NCBI RefSeq assembly: GCF_002980575.1
Contig: NZ_PVBS01000001.1
Coordinates: 1,984,001-2,048,000, forward strand
Source: Sphingobacterium gobiense
Lineage (GTDB): Bacteria; Bacteroidota; Bacteroidia; Sphingobacteriales; Sphingobacteriaceae
Direction of reading: 5' to 3'
Length of the DNA stretch: 64,000 bases
Positions 34,940 to 45,284 of the stretch are shown in pieces (the first letter of the stretch is position 1; each line of letters starts with the position of its first letter). The translations under genes and the position numbers were made by a program. The notes under the pieces were generated by a model. The model saw nothing but the letters and a program-made list of their open reading frames with translations. It was not told the DNA's origin and did not search any database.

Positions 34940-35812
34940 TTAGAACGTACTCAATTTAATAGGTAATGTATATTTTACCCGAACATGGCGTCCATTTTGA
35001 ACGCCCGGTTTCCATTTTGCTGCTTTTTTCAACACGCGGATAGCCTCATCTCCTGTACCGAAACCGATATCCCTCAAAATCGTAATATCCGTTAGAGAGC
35101 CATCTGTTTCCACGACAAACGTCGCGATTACACTCCCTTTAATCCCTTGTTCCAACGCTCTATCGGGATATGTGTAGTTCTTTCCTACCCAATTGACAAA
35201 TGCAGCCATACCGCCCATGGGTTCTGGCATCACCTGCACCGACACAAAGGGCTCCCCATTATTTAACGCGCCACCATCAGGATCACCTGTAGCTGTTCCG
35301 GTGATGTTTCCTAGTTCTTTTGTCGGACCAAATTCTCCTTTTGCAACAAAAGAACCACCGTTTACTGGTTTAAGCGTAAGTCGGGCACTGACCTTATCTT
35401 TTAGATCATCTTGCGAAGCCACATCTTCGACGGCTCTATTACGATCTGTTACGACAGGTTCTACAAAACGGATCAGTTCCTGCGCAGGTGGGTCTTGTGC
35501 AATCTTTTGGATAGGTTGTTCTGCAGGAAGAATCACTTCCTCTTCTTTCGGCGTTTCGGGAATTGCCAATTGTTCAATTGTGACGGGCGTATGGTTTTCA
35601 ATCATTGGAGCCGAGGTATTACCTGGCATTCGGTCGTAAGCATATTTTCCACCTACCAGTAAGGCAACAGCGAGCATAACTGTAAACAATGCCTTATTCG
35701 TAGCTGTCGCAGCATAGCGTCTTAATTCGTACGCACCATACGCTTGGTTCCGGGAAGAAAAAACAACGTCCAGCCATTCTTTCTCATAAATATCTAATTT
35801 GTTGTTCCACAT
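34940..35812 (-). CDS. tonB: Energy transducer TonB
   Basis: Links the inner-membrane proton-motive force to TonB-dependent receptors such as the two SusC proteins in this window. The 290-residue protein has a cytoplasmic stretch of about 38 residues (typical of Bacteroidota: EKEWLDVVFSSRNQAYGAYELR), one helix (about 40-58), a Pro/Glu-rich linker, and the C-terminal TonB domain (about 205-290; YPDRALEQGIKGSV, VLKKAAKWKPG, VKYTLPI). It sits between tsaD (77 bp upstream) and gldL (141 bp downstream of its stop to the gldL start), without exbB/exbD. Because several TonB genes are usual in this group, its partner receptor cannot be named. Confidence 0.93.
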   Translation of the reverse strand: MWNNKLDIYEKEWLDVVFSSRNQAYGAYELRRYAATATNKALFTVMLAVALLVGGKYAYDRMPGNTSAPMIENHTPVTIEQLAIPETPKEEEVILPAEQPIQKIAQDPPAQELIRFVEPVVTDRNRAVEDVASQDDLKDKVSARLTLKPVNGGSFVAKGEFGPTKELGNITGTATGDPDGGALNNGEPFVSVQVMPEPMGGMAAFVNWVGKNYTYPDRALEQGIKGSVIATFVVETDGSLTDITILRDIGFGTGDEAIRVLKKAAKWKPGVQNGRHVRVKYTLPIKLSTF

Positions 35813-35889
35813 AACGAAAAGTGTTAAGGTTTACATCTTTTCTTTTAGGATGACAACAAATAAAAAATTCCATAATTTATTTTGTAACG

Positions 35890-36891
35890 CTAAACATGCA
35901 TCCGTGCCAAAGGTGCGATATCTTGACCGACAAATTCTTTGCGCAGATATTTATGATATCCCGCGATAGCAATCATAGCGGCGTTGTCAGTACAGTATTC
36001 AAATTTGGGAATGAATACGTTCCAATGGTGTTGTTTTCCCATGGCTAACAAGCCTTGACGAAGCCCTGAATTGGCAGATACCCCTCCTGCAATCGCTATA
36101 TCCCGTACGCCAGTTTGTTTCGTTGCTTTCTTTAGCTTATTCAATAAAATCGAAACGATACGCTGTTGTACTGAAGCACATACATCAGTTATATTTTCCA
36201 TTAAAAAATTGGAATTCTTCTTTTCTTCGGCCTGTACCATATATAAAATGGCGGTTTTGAGACCTGAAAAACTGAAATTCAATCCGGAAATCTGCGGTTC
36301 GGGCAATTTATATGCGTCTGGATTTCCCTCCTGTGCATATTTATCGATTAACGGTCCTCCGGGATACGGTAAGTTCAATATTTTAGCTGTTTTGTCGAAG
36401 GCTTCTCCGGCTGCATCATCGAGCGTCTGCCCAAGGAGCTCCATTTCAAAATAGTTTTTCACCAAGACAATCTGCGTATGTCCGCCTGATACGGTAAGAC
36501 AAAGAAAGGGAAAACTGGGTTTCGGTTCCTCTATAAAATGAGCAAGGATATGTGCTTGCATGTGATTGACTTCAATCAGTGGAATCTGACGAGCCAGCGC
36601 AAACGATTTAGCGAAAGACGTCCCGACTAAAAGTGACCCTAAAAGTCCGGGGCCTCGTGTAAAAGCTACCGCATCCACATCATTTTTATGTATTTTTGCC
36701 TGTTGAATGGCTTCATCCACCGTCGGGATGATATGTAGTTGATGTGCACGTGATGCTAATTCGGGTACCACACCTCCATATTTTGCATGAATTGCTTGAC
36801 CAGCAATAATATTTGATTTAATTTCACCGTCTATACAGATAGCGGCGGAAGTTTCATCACAGGAAGACTCGATACCGAGGATAACAGCCAT
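35890..36891 (-). CDS. tsaD: tRNA N6-adenosine threonylcarbamoyltransferase TsaD
   Basis: Transfers the threonylcarbamoyl group to A37 of ANN-decoding tRNAs. The 333-residue protein starts with the canonical GIESSCDETSAA (6-17). It carries the metal-binding His110-x-x-x-His114 (HMQAH), the sugar-kinase-fold glycine motifs (SGGHTQIVL; GGVSANSGLR) and the late CTDNAAMIA with the third metal ligand. Its length is standard. It is divergent from tamB with 62 bp between the assigned starts, so the two promoters must lie close together or overlap. Confidence 0.96.
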   Translation of the reverse strand: MAVILGIESSCDETSAAICIDGEIKSNIIAGQAIHAKYGGVVPELASRAHQLHIIPTVDEAIQQAKIHKNDVDAVAFTRGPGLLGSLLVGTSFAKSFALARQIPLIEVNHMQAHILAHFIEEPKPSFPFLCLTVSGGHTQIVLVKNYFEMELLGQTLDDAAGEAFDKTAKILNLPYPGGPLIDKYAQEGNPDAYKLPEPQISGLNFSFSGLKTAILYMVQAEEKKNSNFLMENITDVCASVQQRIVSILLNKLKKATKQTGVRDIAIAGGVSANSGLRQGLLAMGKQHHWNVFIPKFEYCTDNAAMIAIAGYHKYLRKEFVGQDIAPLARMHV

Positions 36892-36953
36892 TGTAGAATA
36901 TTTAAATAGAACACAAAAATATCAAAAAAATACTTAAAATAACGGCGATTACC

Positions 36954-39900
36954 TTGCTTAGCATCATGTTGCTAACGGTATTGGCTATTTTCTTATTACG
37001 CTATCCTGCTATACAAACTTACGTTACGAAAAAGGTCGCAAACTACTTAAGTGAAGAGCTTCAAACGGACATTTCGTTAGAAAGCGTGTATTTCACACCC
37101 TTTCGCTCGTTGGAGCTGCATAATTTTTTCATCAACGATCGTAATGGTAAAACCTTGTTATCAGCCAAAAGTGCAACTGCCCGCATTTCCCTGGTAAAAT
37201 TATGGAACAAGCAGATCGGGATTCAACATATCACATTGGACAGCGCCTTTATTAACTACGAAATATATAAGGACAGCACTAATGTTAGTTTCCTGATTAA
37301 TTATTTCTCACCAAAGAGGGAGGACCAAATTTCGAAATCAACCAAAATGCAATTGGATTTGCAACGGGTCACCCTGCACGGCAACCATTTTAAACTAACC
37401 GATCATCGTTTTAATCACCATAACCGCGGTGTTGATTTTAGTAATCTGGATTTAACGGATATTTCGGGTGACTTTAGAACCATCCGTTATACAGATACAA
37501 CCATACAAGCAGATGTTCAGGATTTTACATTCAAAGAAAAAAGTGGATTGTACCTCCAAGAATTCAGCGCGCAATCTTATATATCCAACACGAAAATGGA
37601 ATTTATCGATCTCGTGTTGCACACCAATCGCTCCAAAGTAGGCGACTACCTCGCTTTCTATTACGATAGTTTTGCAGACTTCTCGGATTTCATCAAAAAA
37701 GTAAGCATTGAAGGCGCACTCAATGATGCATTCGTGGATTCGCGCGATATTGAATTTTTCGCACCTGATATGGAAAATGTTCGATTCACGACAGATGTGG
37801 TTCAAGCATCGGTATCTGGAACAGTCGAACACCTAAAGGCACGCGACGTGCACTTAAAGACAGGGATGCAAACCAGTTTGCAAGGGGACTTTACCATCGA
37901 TGGTTTACCCAATATTGAGCAAACGAGATTTCGATTTGCCTTGGCAAATTTTCAAACCTCAGCAAAAGATGCCGAGGAGCTGGTATCCGCACTATCCAAT
38001 CAATCTTCATTTTCTTTACCGGACCAACTTCACCTTTTGGAAACGGTGGGATATCAAGGCATACTTAGCGGATATTATTATCTATTTGATGTCAATGGAA
38101 GGGCCACAACAGCCCTAGGCGCACTTTCTACCGAAAGTACCGTCGTCATAAAACCCACATTGCAATATACTGGTACCGTCACAGCAACTTCCTTTGACTT
38201 AGGAACGTTCATACGTTCCAAAGAAATCGGGGCGACGGGATTCGACCTTCAATATGATGGTAAAGGAACAGATGCAAAATCATTACATTTAACCACACAC
38301 GGTCATTTGTCCGATCTTCAATTCAAAAATTACCCTTATCGACACGTGGAATTTGAAGGCGAGATACTGGACGGTATTTTATTTGCACATGGCGAGATTG
38401 ATGATCGAAACGCTGTTTTGGCCTTTAACGGGGAGGTTAATTGGCAAGATTCCATCCCGATGTACGAATTTAATTCTACGATAGCGCACCTAGACCTAAA
38501 AAGATTGCACCTCTATTCTAGAGATAGTATCGTCGTTAGTCAATCCAATATCCAGACAAGGCTACATGGAAACTCGTTGAATTCTTTAAATGGTCATATT
38601 ACCGCTGACCATCTACAGTTTAGCACAACAAGAGGCGATTTTATGATGAACTATTTAGATTTTGAATCAGAAGGAGACGAGCAATCTAAAAAGTTGACCC
38701 TTAAATCCGATGTCGTCGATGGCGTGATGTCGGGGCAAATCGATTTATCCAGTATAGGTGCCTATTTTCGCTCTCTTGCTATGCGGTATGCTCCTGCAAT
38801 CAATCTCGAAAGCCGACCTTATAATCCTCAAAACTTCGATCTACATATCAACGTGAAAACCTTTGCTCCCATATCCGCATTATTCGACCCCGACTTGGAA
38901 CTGGAAAATGGTGCGCATTTAACAGCAAATTTTTCATCCGATAACTATACCGCAAACTTTGACGCTTTTAGTCCCGTAGTTTCCTACAAGGGCATGAAAA
39001 TCACCAATCTCTCCCTTACGGAAAAAGCCGACAACCAAGCGTTTTCTTTAGATGTAACGGCCGACCGCTTTAGTTTCTCTGACTCTGCCTACGTGGACCA
39101 AATTGCCATCAACAACGTATTGGCAAATGACAGCTTGACCTTTCATGTCTCTCTTTCGGAATCAAACCGTCCAAACTATCTTAAATTAAATGGTAATATA
39201 CATTTCGCCCATAATCAACCGGCCAATATCCGTTTTGAGCAGTCGGAAATTATTTTAAACAACGAATCATGGGCGATAAATAAAGACGCAGATCTCCGTG
39301 TCTCCAAAGGCAAGTTTTATCTAAACAACATGCGTATTGCTAAAGACCGTCAAGAGGTAACTCTAAATGGGATCCTTTCCAATGAAGACGACAAGCTTGA
39401 TATTGCATTTAAAGACTTTAGCTTGGCCTCATTATCGGGAATTACGCGGCCGTTAGGCATTGACTTAATTGGACACCTAAGTGGGGAGATGCAAATCTAT
39501 TCGGTTTTTGGCTCACCGACGCTGTCCGCAAACATTTCAACTACCCCAATTATTTACAACGACCTCCCTATAGGGAATCTACAGGTGAATGCTAATTTTG
39601 ATCCGCAGACCGGGCTCATACAACTCCGTTCCCAATTATTGGATGTAGACGGCGACGGCATTACGGTTAGTGGTTCATATGACGTTAATTCCGAAGATGA
39701 AGCGCTACATCTAAAAGGAGCCGTCAAAAATATAGACCTTGGTATTGTGCAACCTTTCCTACGGACACTTGTTTCCAATTTATATGGAACCATGAGTGGC
39801 GAGGTGACGATAAACGGTACGATCCGGCAACCAAAAATCAGTGGAACAACCCATATCAAGGACGCGTCATTTCTTGTTAACTATTTACAAACTAGATACC

Positions 39901-41294
39901 ATATTTCCGATCAACATTCCGTCATCCAACAGAATACAATCATTTTAGACAATTTGTTATTAAATGATATTCGAAATGCCACCGCGAGCGCAAACGGAGA
40001 AATCAATCTCAATATGCTGCGTGACCCAACATTGACCATCGATGTAACAGCGGATAACTTCCAGATCCTAAATACGGCCCGAAAAGATAATGAACTGTTT
40101 TTCGGCACGGCCTACGCCTCAGGTACTTTCCGTTTTAACGGTCCAACCAGCGCGATGGTCATGGATATTGACGCACGTCCAGATCCCAATACCGTTATTA
40201 CCCTTCCTTTTAATACGTCGTTGAAAGTAAGCGATAACGACTTCATCTATTTTGTCAATCCGAATTCCGCTGAACAGGAAACACCTATCTCTAAACGGCT
40301 TTTTCAGGGTTTAACCATGAATATGAATATTACGGTTACACCGGATGCTGAAATTAATTTGGAAAACAACATTGGTTCCTTAACAGGCGTTGGCACGGGC
40401 GATATTTCGCTACGTATATCGAGTTTGGGTGACTTTGAGATGTTTGGTGATTACCATATCATTTCCGGAAAATTCCATTTTACCGCCCAAGATTTTTTTA
40501 ACAAGTTCTTTGATCTAAAAGAAGGCGGAACCATTCGATGGGCAGGCAATCCAGCAGAAGCAATCATCAATCTGAGCGCAACCTATCAGCAACGGACGTC
40601 GATTGCACCTTTATATAATGCGGCTGGTCGAGCCGAAAACAATGACCGCATCTTGGCGCAAGCCGACATGATACTAAAAGGCACTTTATCACAGCCAGAC
40701 GTTTCGTTCGATCTTAATTTCCCACAGACACCGTATATTAAAGATGAGCTTCAGGGCTATTTGAGTGACATCAACAACGTCAATCAACAAGCCATCAGTC
40801 TTATTGTTCGTAGAAGCTTCACGCCGGCATCGACACAAGAGTTTGGACGAGAAGTGAACAATACATTGTTATCGGCCGGAACCGAGATTGCGTTCAATCA
40901 GCTGAACAGCATCATCTCCCACTCGCTCAACATGAACTTTCTGGATCTCAATATACGGTCGTTTAACGATGCTTCTGCTTCTCTACGTTTTTTCGATGAC
41001 CGTCTGGTATTTACGGGAGGGGTTACCGATCGCAGTCAAAGCCAGCTCAATGACCTCACACTCTTCTCAGACCAGATAGCCACCGATGCGGAGGTAACAT
41101 TCCGCTTACGCCAGGACGGAAACCTCGTATTAAGAGCATACAATAGGCTTAACACCCGAAATTTCTTATTTACACCCTATAGCGACTACATCAGTGCGGT
41201 AGGTGTCGTTTACCGACAAGAATTCAATTCGTTATCCGAATTTTGGAGAAAATTATGGCTGTGGAATGAACGTAAAAAGCGCGAAGATGAATAA
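36954..41294 (+). CDS. tamB: TamB-family envelope translocation/assembly protein
   Basis: Large periplasm-spanning protein (about 1446 residues), anchored by an N-terminal helix, with long beta-rich repeats (AsmA-like N-terminal region, then a groove) and the TamB C-terminal domain (roughly the last 450 residues, FGTAYASGTFRFNGPT to the final barrel-like strands). Members assist outer-membrane protein assembly or phospholipid transport. The start is uncertain: TTG 36954 gives MLSIMLLTVLAIFLLR and ATG 36966 also lies in the helix. The frame stays open back to a TAA at 36903-36905 and would add a basic IEHKNIKKILKITAI segment that looks like the real N-terminus but contains no ATG. It is divergent from tsaD. 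Confidence 0.9.
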   Translation: MLSIMLLTVLAIFLLRYPAIQTYVTKKVANYLSEELQTDISLESVYFTPFRSLELHNFFINDRNGKTLLSAKSATARISLVKLWNKQIGIQHITLDSAFINYEIYKDSTNVSFLINYFSPKREDQISKSTKMQLDLQRVTLHGNHFKLTDHRFNHHNRGVDFSNLDLTDISGDFRTIRYTDTTIQADVQDFTFKEKSGLYLQEFSAQSYISNTKMEFIDLVLHTNRSKVGDYLAFYYDSFADFSDFIKKVSIEGALNDAFVDSRDIEFFAPDMENVRFTTDVVQASVSGTVEHLKARDVHLKTGMQTSLQGDFTIDGLPNIEQTRFRFALANFQTSAKDAEELVSALSNQSSFSLPDQLHLLETVGYQGILSGYYYLFDVNGRATTALGALSTESTVVIKPTLQYTGTVTATSFDLGTFIRSKEIGATGFDLQYDGKGTDAKSLHLTTHGHLSDLQFKNYPYRHVEFEGEILDGILFAHGEIDDRNAVLAFNGEVNWQDSIPMYEFNSTIAHLDLKRLHLYSRDSIVVSQSNIQTRLHGNSLNSLNGHITADHLQFSTTRGDFMMNYLDFESEGDEQSKKLTLKSDVVDGVMSGQIDLSSIGAYFRSLAMRYAPAINLESRPYNPQNFDLHINVKTFAPISALFDPDLELENGAHLTANFSSDNYTANFDAFSPVVSYKGMKITNLSLTEKADNQAFSLDVTADRFSFSDSAYVDQIAINNVLANDSLTFHVSLSESNRPNYLKLNGNIHFAHNQPANIRFEQSEIILNNESWAINKDADLRVSKGKFYLNNMRIAKDRQEVTLNGILSNEDDKLDIAFKDFSLASLSGITRPLGIDLIGHLSGEMQIYSVFGSPTLSANISTTPIIYNDLPIGNLQVNANFDPQTGLIQLRSQLLDVDGDGITVSGSYDVNSEDEALHLKGAVKNIDLGIVQPFLRTLVSNLYGTMSGEVTINGTIRQPKISGTTHIKDASFLVNYLQTRYHISDQHSVIQQNTIILDNLLLNDIRNATASANGEINLNMLRDPTLTIDVTADNFQILNTARKDNELFFGTAYASGTFRFNGPTSAMVMDIDARPDPNTVITLPFNTSLKVSDNDFIYFVNPNSAEQETPISKRLFQGLTMNMNITVTPDAEINLENNIGSLTGVGTGDISLRISSLGDFEMFGDYHIISGKFHFTAQDFFNKFFDLKEGGTIRWAGNPAEAIINLSATYQQRTSIAPLYNAAGRAENNDRILAQADMILKGTLSQPDVSFDLNFPQTPYIKDELQGYLSDINNVNQQAISLIVRRSFTPASTQEFGREVNNTLLSAGTEIAFNQLNSIISHSLNMNFLDLNIRSFNDASASLRFFDDRLVFTGGVTDRSQSQLNDLTLFSDQIATDAEVTFRLRQDGNLVLRAYNRLNTRNFLFTPYSDYISAVGVVYRQEFNSLSEFWRKLWLWNERKKREDE

Positions 41295-41297
41295 ATA

Positions 41298-41585
41298 TTA
41301 TAATAACATTTTCACTAGCTGCTCCCACTCTTCCTTCAGACTACCTTTATATTCGGGTTGTTTAGCTTGGTTGTACCAATAACGGGCATTCCATAGATCC
41401 CCTTCCACACGATGTAGATAAGCATGTACATGCGCGGAGGTGACGTCCTCCAAATGATCAATCAAATCATGCGCAATTTTCCAATCTCCTTTTGCGTCAT
41501 ACCAAAGTGCCTGTAAATGGACGTTTAATTTATCCGGAACGCCATCTCTGTTCCCGATCGAAGATATAAATTCACTGTAGGTCAT
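41298..41585 (-). CDS. Conserved small protein of unknown function
   Basis: I placed the start at ATG 41585 (95 residues, MTYSEFISSIG); an upstream ATG at 41627 would add 14 Cys/Val-rich residues not expected in the family. The sequence has the TPR-like pattern LQALWYDAKGDWKIAHDLI, HAYLHRVEGDLWNARYWYNQAK and a closing EEWEQLV. Similar 90-100-residue proteins are common in Bacteroidota, with no known role. The pattern suggests two or three amphipathic helix pairs. It is convergent with tamB, 3 bp between stop codons. Confidence 0.75.
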   Translation of the reverse strand: MTYSEFISSIGNRDGVPDKLNVHLQALWYDAKGDWKIAHDLIDHLEDVTSAHVHAYLHRVEGDLWNARYWYNQAKQPEYKGSLKEEWEQLVKMLL

Positions 41586-41777
41586 AGTTGTTTTACTTAC
41601 AAATACACAATCACATACTATAGACAAGTTACATATTTCATCTAAAACTAATACTATTTCTGTCTAAAATGACGTTACTATTCTAAATTGTAACAAAAAT
41701 ATTATAAATCATAAACTTTTAAAACTAGTTGCGTGTTATACCAAAGAGACAGAAATAAACGTAAATAGATACTTTAT

Positions 41778-44700
41778 ATGAAACACATCCTGTATGCCAT
41801 TCCCTTATTATTGTTTAGTCCCTATTGGGCCTTCACTTCAAACGATGCTCTACTCTCTTCAAAAAAAAAAATCGATAATCCTAATTTGTTTTCCGAAGCG
41901 GTTTTTAACTTGCAAGACTCCATGATCACCGTCCAAGGTTCCGTCAAAGACGAGCGCAACCAAGCCCTCCCAGGCAGTATCGTTTCCGTAAAAGGAGAAA
42001 CCATCAATACCGTATCTGACGAGCAAGGTCTATTTACACTAGAGACAAAACCAGATGCCACTTTGATTTTTAATAAAACAGATTTTGCTCGGCACGAGGA
42101 ACCTGTGAATAACCGAAGTGAGATACATGTTATATTAAAAATAGCGGAAGCGGATTCATCGGCTGCAATGGATTCCGTATCCCGCACTGCGGATGCCACC
42201 GTTACAGATACGACCGTTACGGATACTACTACCGCACAGCTGACATCCCCGGTTTCTCCGACAACACCCATGACATCAACTGATTCTACTGCGAATCCAC
42301 AAAACGTCGTTCAAGGTACGGTAAGCGACAAAAATGGACCAATAGCAGGTGTTACGGTATCAGTAAAAGGACAACCGACTTCCGCAGCTACGGATGAACA
42401 AGGTCGGTTTAGCATCCCAGCCAATACCGGCGATATACTGGTGTTTAGTGTTGTTGGTTATAAGGAATATGAGGAACCGCTAAACAACAGAGAAAAAATA
42501 GATGTGCTGCTGCGTGAAGAATCAAAGACTATTGAATCTGTACAAGTGGTCGCCGTCGGTTATGGCACGATGGAGCGCGCTACCTTAGCCAGTTCGGTGT
42601 CCAGTATAGGAGCTGATGAAATCGAAAACGAAGTACTTCCCAGTATTCCGCAAGCTATCCAAGGAAAAGCCGGCGGCGTACATGTGACACAGAAATCCGG
42701 TTCGCCAGGGGGCGGGCTTAACATCCGAGTACGGGGTACCACTTCGATAAACGCTAGCTCCGATCCGCTGTACGTTGTAGATGGTATTCCGGTAAACAGT
42801 ACAACGAACTTTACAGGTGGTTCAGATTTCAATTTTGGTGGAGGTACACAGGGTATCAACGTTCTTTCTTCATTAAATCCTTCCGATGTACAGTCTATCG
42901 AGGTATTGAAAGATGCCGCATCTTCGTCAATTTACGGCGCAAGAGCAGCTAATGGTGTCGTCCTTATCACCACAAAAAAAGGTGAAGCCGGAACAAGCAA
43001 TTTTCATTTTAATATGTATGAGGGGTATTCGGAGATGCCATCCGAACGCAAGTATGAGATGATGAATACAGCTCAATACCAGGACTACATGCGGGATTAT
43101 TATTTTTTTAGAGAACAGGACGACCCTACATCTACTATGCCCGGCCAAATTTTAGCTAATCCCGATATCAACACGGATTGGCAAGATGCCATGTTCCGGA
43201 AAGCCGGCACGAGAAGCTATGAACTTTCTGCTAGTGGGGGCAGTGAAAACACACAATATTACACCTCATTGGGCTATATGCGACAAGGGGGAATCATGCT
43301 CAACTCTGATTTCAACAGAATCAGCGGTCGCATAAACCTTAACCACCAACACAATGAAAAACTAAGGTTTGCAACGGCGATTAATGTGACACGTGCGGAA
43401 AATGATCGCATACAGGAAGAAAATTCAAAGGAAGGTCCAACGAAAACAGGTATTTTCTCTCCTCCCAATATACCCGTGTACGACAATAATGGAGATTACG
43501 CGTATGACCAAGTCAGCCTGTCACGGGAAAATCCCATAGCTATGCTCAATTTACCGGTAAACAATGCGCAGACCTGGCGCGTGTTGGCAAATGCAAGTGC
43601 GGAATACCAATTTGTCCCGTCATTAACATTGAAAACAAGTTTTGGAACCGACATCAGTTTTATCGACGAGACATTTTTTATGCCCCCGAATGGCATCCGC
43701 TCCTTTGCAAGTCAGGGGGGTATCGGTGCACGTCGCAATACACGCGACCAGCTTTGGATCAACGAAACAACGTTGACATTTGACAAGCTATTTGGCGACC
43801 ACCAACTCAATGCGTTGGGTGGATTCTCTGTGCAGGAATCCCGACTGGAATTTGTCCATGGACAACGTTCCAACTTTCCCTCCAATGATATCGAGCATAT
43901 CAATGCAGGTGGTGTTATCACACGGGCAGATGCGTATCCCGAAGAGTGGGCTATCGCCTCCGCTTTTACGCGTGTAAATTATAATTATAAAAAGAAATAT
44001 ATCTTAACAGCCAATTTGCGTACGGATGGATCATCCCGTTTTGGTAGGGATAACCGATGGGCGACATTTCCTTCTCTTGCCGCGGCATGGCGTCTATCGG
44101 AGGAAGACTTTATACAAAATCTTCCCGTTATTAGTGATTTGAAACTGCGGGCTAGTTGGGGTATTACCGGTAATCAAAATATCGGCAATTATGCCAGCTA
44201 TTCCCTTTACGCGGGTGGAAACAATTACTTGGGGATGCCAGGTTTTATTCCATCGGTTCTAGGCGACAGAAACTTAAAATGGGAAACAACGGCGCAGACC
44301 GACGTCGGAATTGACGTTGGATTATTTGATGACCGAATTATATTTTTAGCAGACTATTACCATAAGAAAACTTCGGACCTTCTTATTGGTGTGCCTATTC
44401 TGACCAACTCTGGCTACATAAACCGATTTACTAACTCCGGCGACATTGAAAACAAAGGGTTCGAATTTGAGCTGACTACGCGCAACTTGGTCGGCGATTT
44501 TAAATGGACCACGTCTTTAAACATGACATTCAACCGCAACAAAGTTTTGGCGCTACCCGACGGAGTCGACCAAATTTTAGGAGGAGTAGGCAATCTGAAT
44601 ATCGCTATGGCGGGATTACCCTTAGGTTCTTTTTATGGATGGAAAATGATTGGTGTTAATCCCCAGACCGGTATGATCGACTACATGGGACAAGACGGTC

Positions 44701-45263
44701 AACCGACGACACCTACGAGTGATCAAGACAGACAGATCATCGGCAATCCGCACCCGGACTTCTTCGGGGGTATCACGAACACCTTCCAGTATAAAAACTT
44801 CGATTTTAGCGTGATGGGGCAATTTAGTTACGGCAATGAGATGTTCAACTATACGTTAGCTTCGGGACTGGAGGGCTATAATGCCAGTTCAAATGCTTTC
44901 ATTGATTGGGTAGATCGCTGGCGTCAACCGGGTGATATTACTGACATGCCTCGTCCGAGCCCGGGTAGTTTCGATAACGGTGCCATCTCCGATCGGTTTG
45001 TGCAGGACGGTTCTTTTTTCCGTATACGTAACATCACCCTAGGTTATACGCTTCCCCAAGCGGTGACAGAACGGATGAAGGTAGACAGACTTCGGGCATA
45101 CGTCACTGTGCAAAACGCGTATGTATTCACCAAATACCGCGGTTTCGACCCGGAAGTAAGCTCCAGCCATGGCGGAGCCAACACTGGTCTTATCTACGGA
45201 TATGACTATGGAAGTTATCCGCAGCCACGCATATTTACTGCCGGCGTCAATTTATCTTTCTGA
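41778..45263 (+). CDS. SusC-like TonB-dependent transporter with duplicated N-terminal regulatory domain
   Basis: A 1161-residue outer-membrane importer, about 150 residues longer than usual. The signal peptide ends near residue 19-20. Two carboxypeptidase-regulatory-like sandwiches follow, at 52-120 (VQGSVKDERNQALPG) and 178-247 (VQGTVSDKNGPIAG), joined by a Thr/Ser/Pro-rich linker (about 137-176). The TonB-box region (SVQVVAVGYGT, 254-264), plug (VRGTTSINASSDPLYVVDGIP) and barrel come next. The copies share ends such as NNR..I.V.L, showing duplication. The SusD gene starts 21 bp downstream. No enzymes, sensors or sigma/anti-sigma genes lie next to the pair, so the substrate is unknown. Confidence 0.94.
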   Translation: MKHILYAIPLLLFSPYWAFTSNDALLSSKKKIDNPNLFSEAVFNLQDSMITVQGSVKDERNQALPGSIVSVKGETINTVSDEQGLFTLETKPDATLIFNKTDFARHEEPVNNRSEIHVILKIAEADSSAAMDSVSRTADATVTDTTVTDTTTAQLTSPVSPTTPMTSTDSTANPQNVVQGTVSDKNGPIAGVTVSVKGQPTSAATDEQGRFSIPANTGDILVFSVVGYKEYEEPLNNREKIDVLLREESKTIESVQVVAVGYGTMERATLASSVSSIGADEIENEVLPSIPQAIQGKAGGVHVTQKSGSPGGGLNIRVRGTTSINASSDPLYVVDGIPVNSTTNFTGGSDFNFGGGTQGINVLSSLNPSDVQSIEVLKDAASSSIYGARAANGVVLITTKKGEAGTSNFHFNMYEGYSEMPSERKYEMMNTAQYQDYMRDYYFFREQDDPTSTMPGQILANPDINTDWQDAMFRKAGTRSYELSASGGSENTQYYTSLGYMRQGGIMLNSDFNRISGRINLNHQHNEKLRFATAINVTRAENDRIQEENSKEGPTKTGIFSPPNIPVYDNNGDYAYDQVSLSRENPIAMLNLPVNNAQTWRVLANASAEYQFVPSLTLKTSFGTDISFIDETFFMPPNGIRSFASQGGIGARRNTRDQLWINETTLTFDKLFGDHQLNALGGFSVQESRLEFVHGQRSNFPSNDIEHINAGGVITRADAYPEEWAIASAFTRVNYNYKKKYILTANLRTDGSSRFGRDNRWATFPSLAAAWRLSEEDFIQNLPVISDLKLRASWGITGNQNIGNYASYSLYAGGNNYLGMPGFIPSVLGDRNLKWETTAQTDVGIDVGLFDDRIIFLADYYHKKTSDLLIGVPILTNSGYINRFTNSGDIENKGFEFELTTRNLVGDFKWTTSLNMTFNRNKVLALPDGVDQILGGVGNLNIAMAGLPLGSFYGWKMIGVNPQTGMIDYMGQDGQPTTPTSDQDRQIIGNPHPDFFGGITNTFQYKNFDFSVMGQFSYGNEMFNYTLASGLEGYNASSNAFIDWVDRWRQPGDITDMPRPSPGSFDNGAISDRFVQDGSFFRIRNITLGYTLPQAVTERMKVDRLRAYVTVQNAYVFTKYRGFDPEVSSSHGGANTGLIYGYDYGSYPQPRIFTAGVNLSF

Positions 45264-45284
45264 TCTATTAAATGAAATATACTT

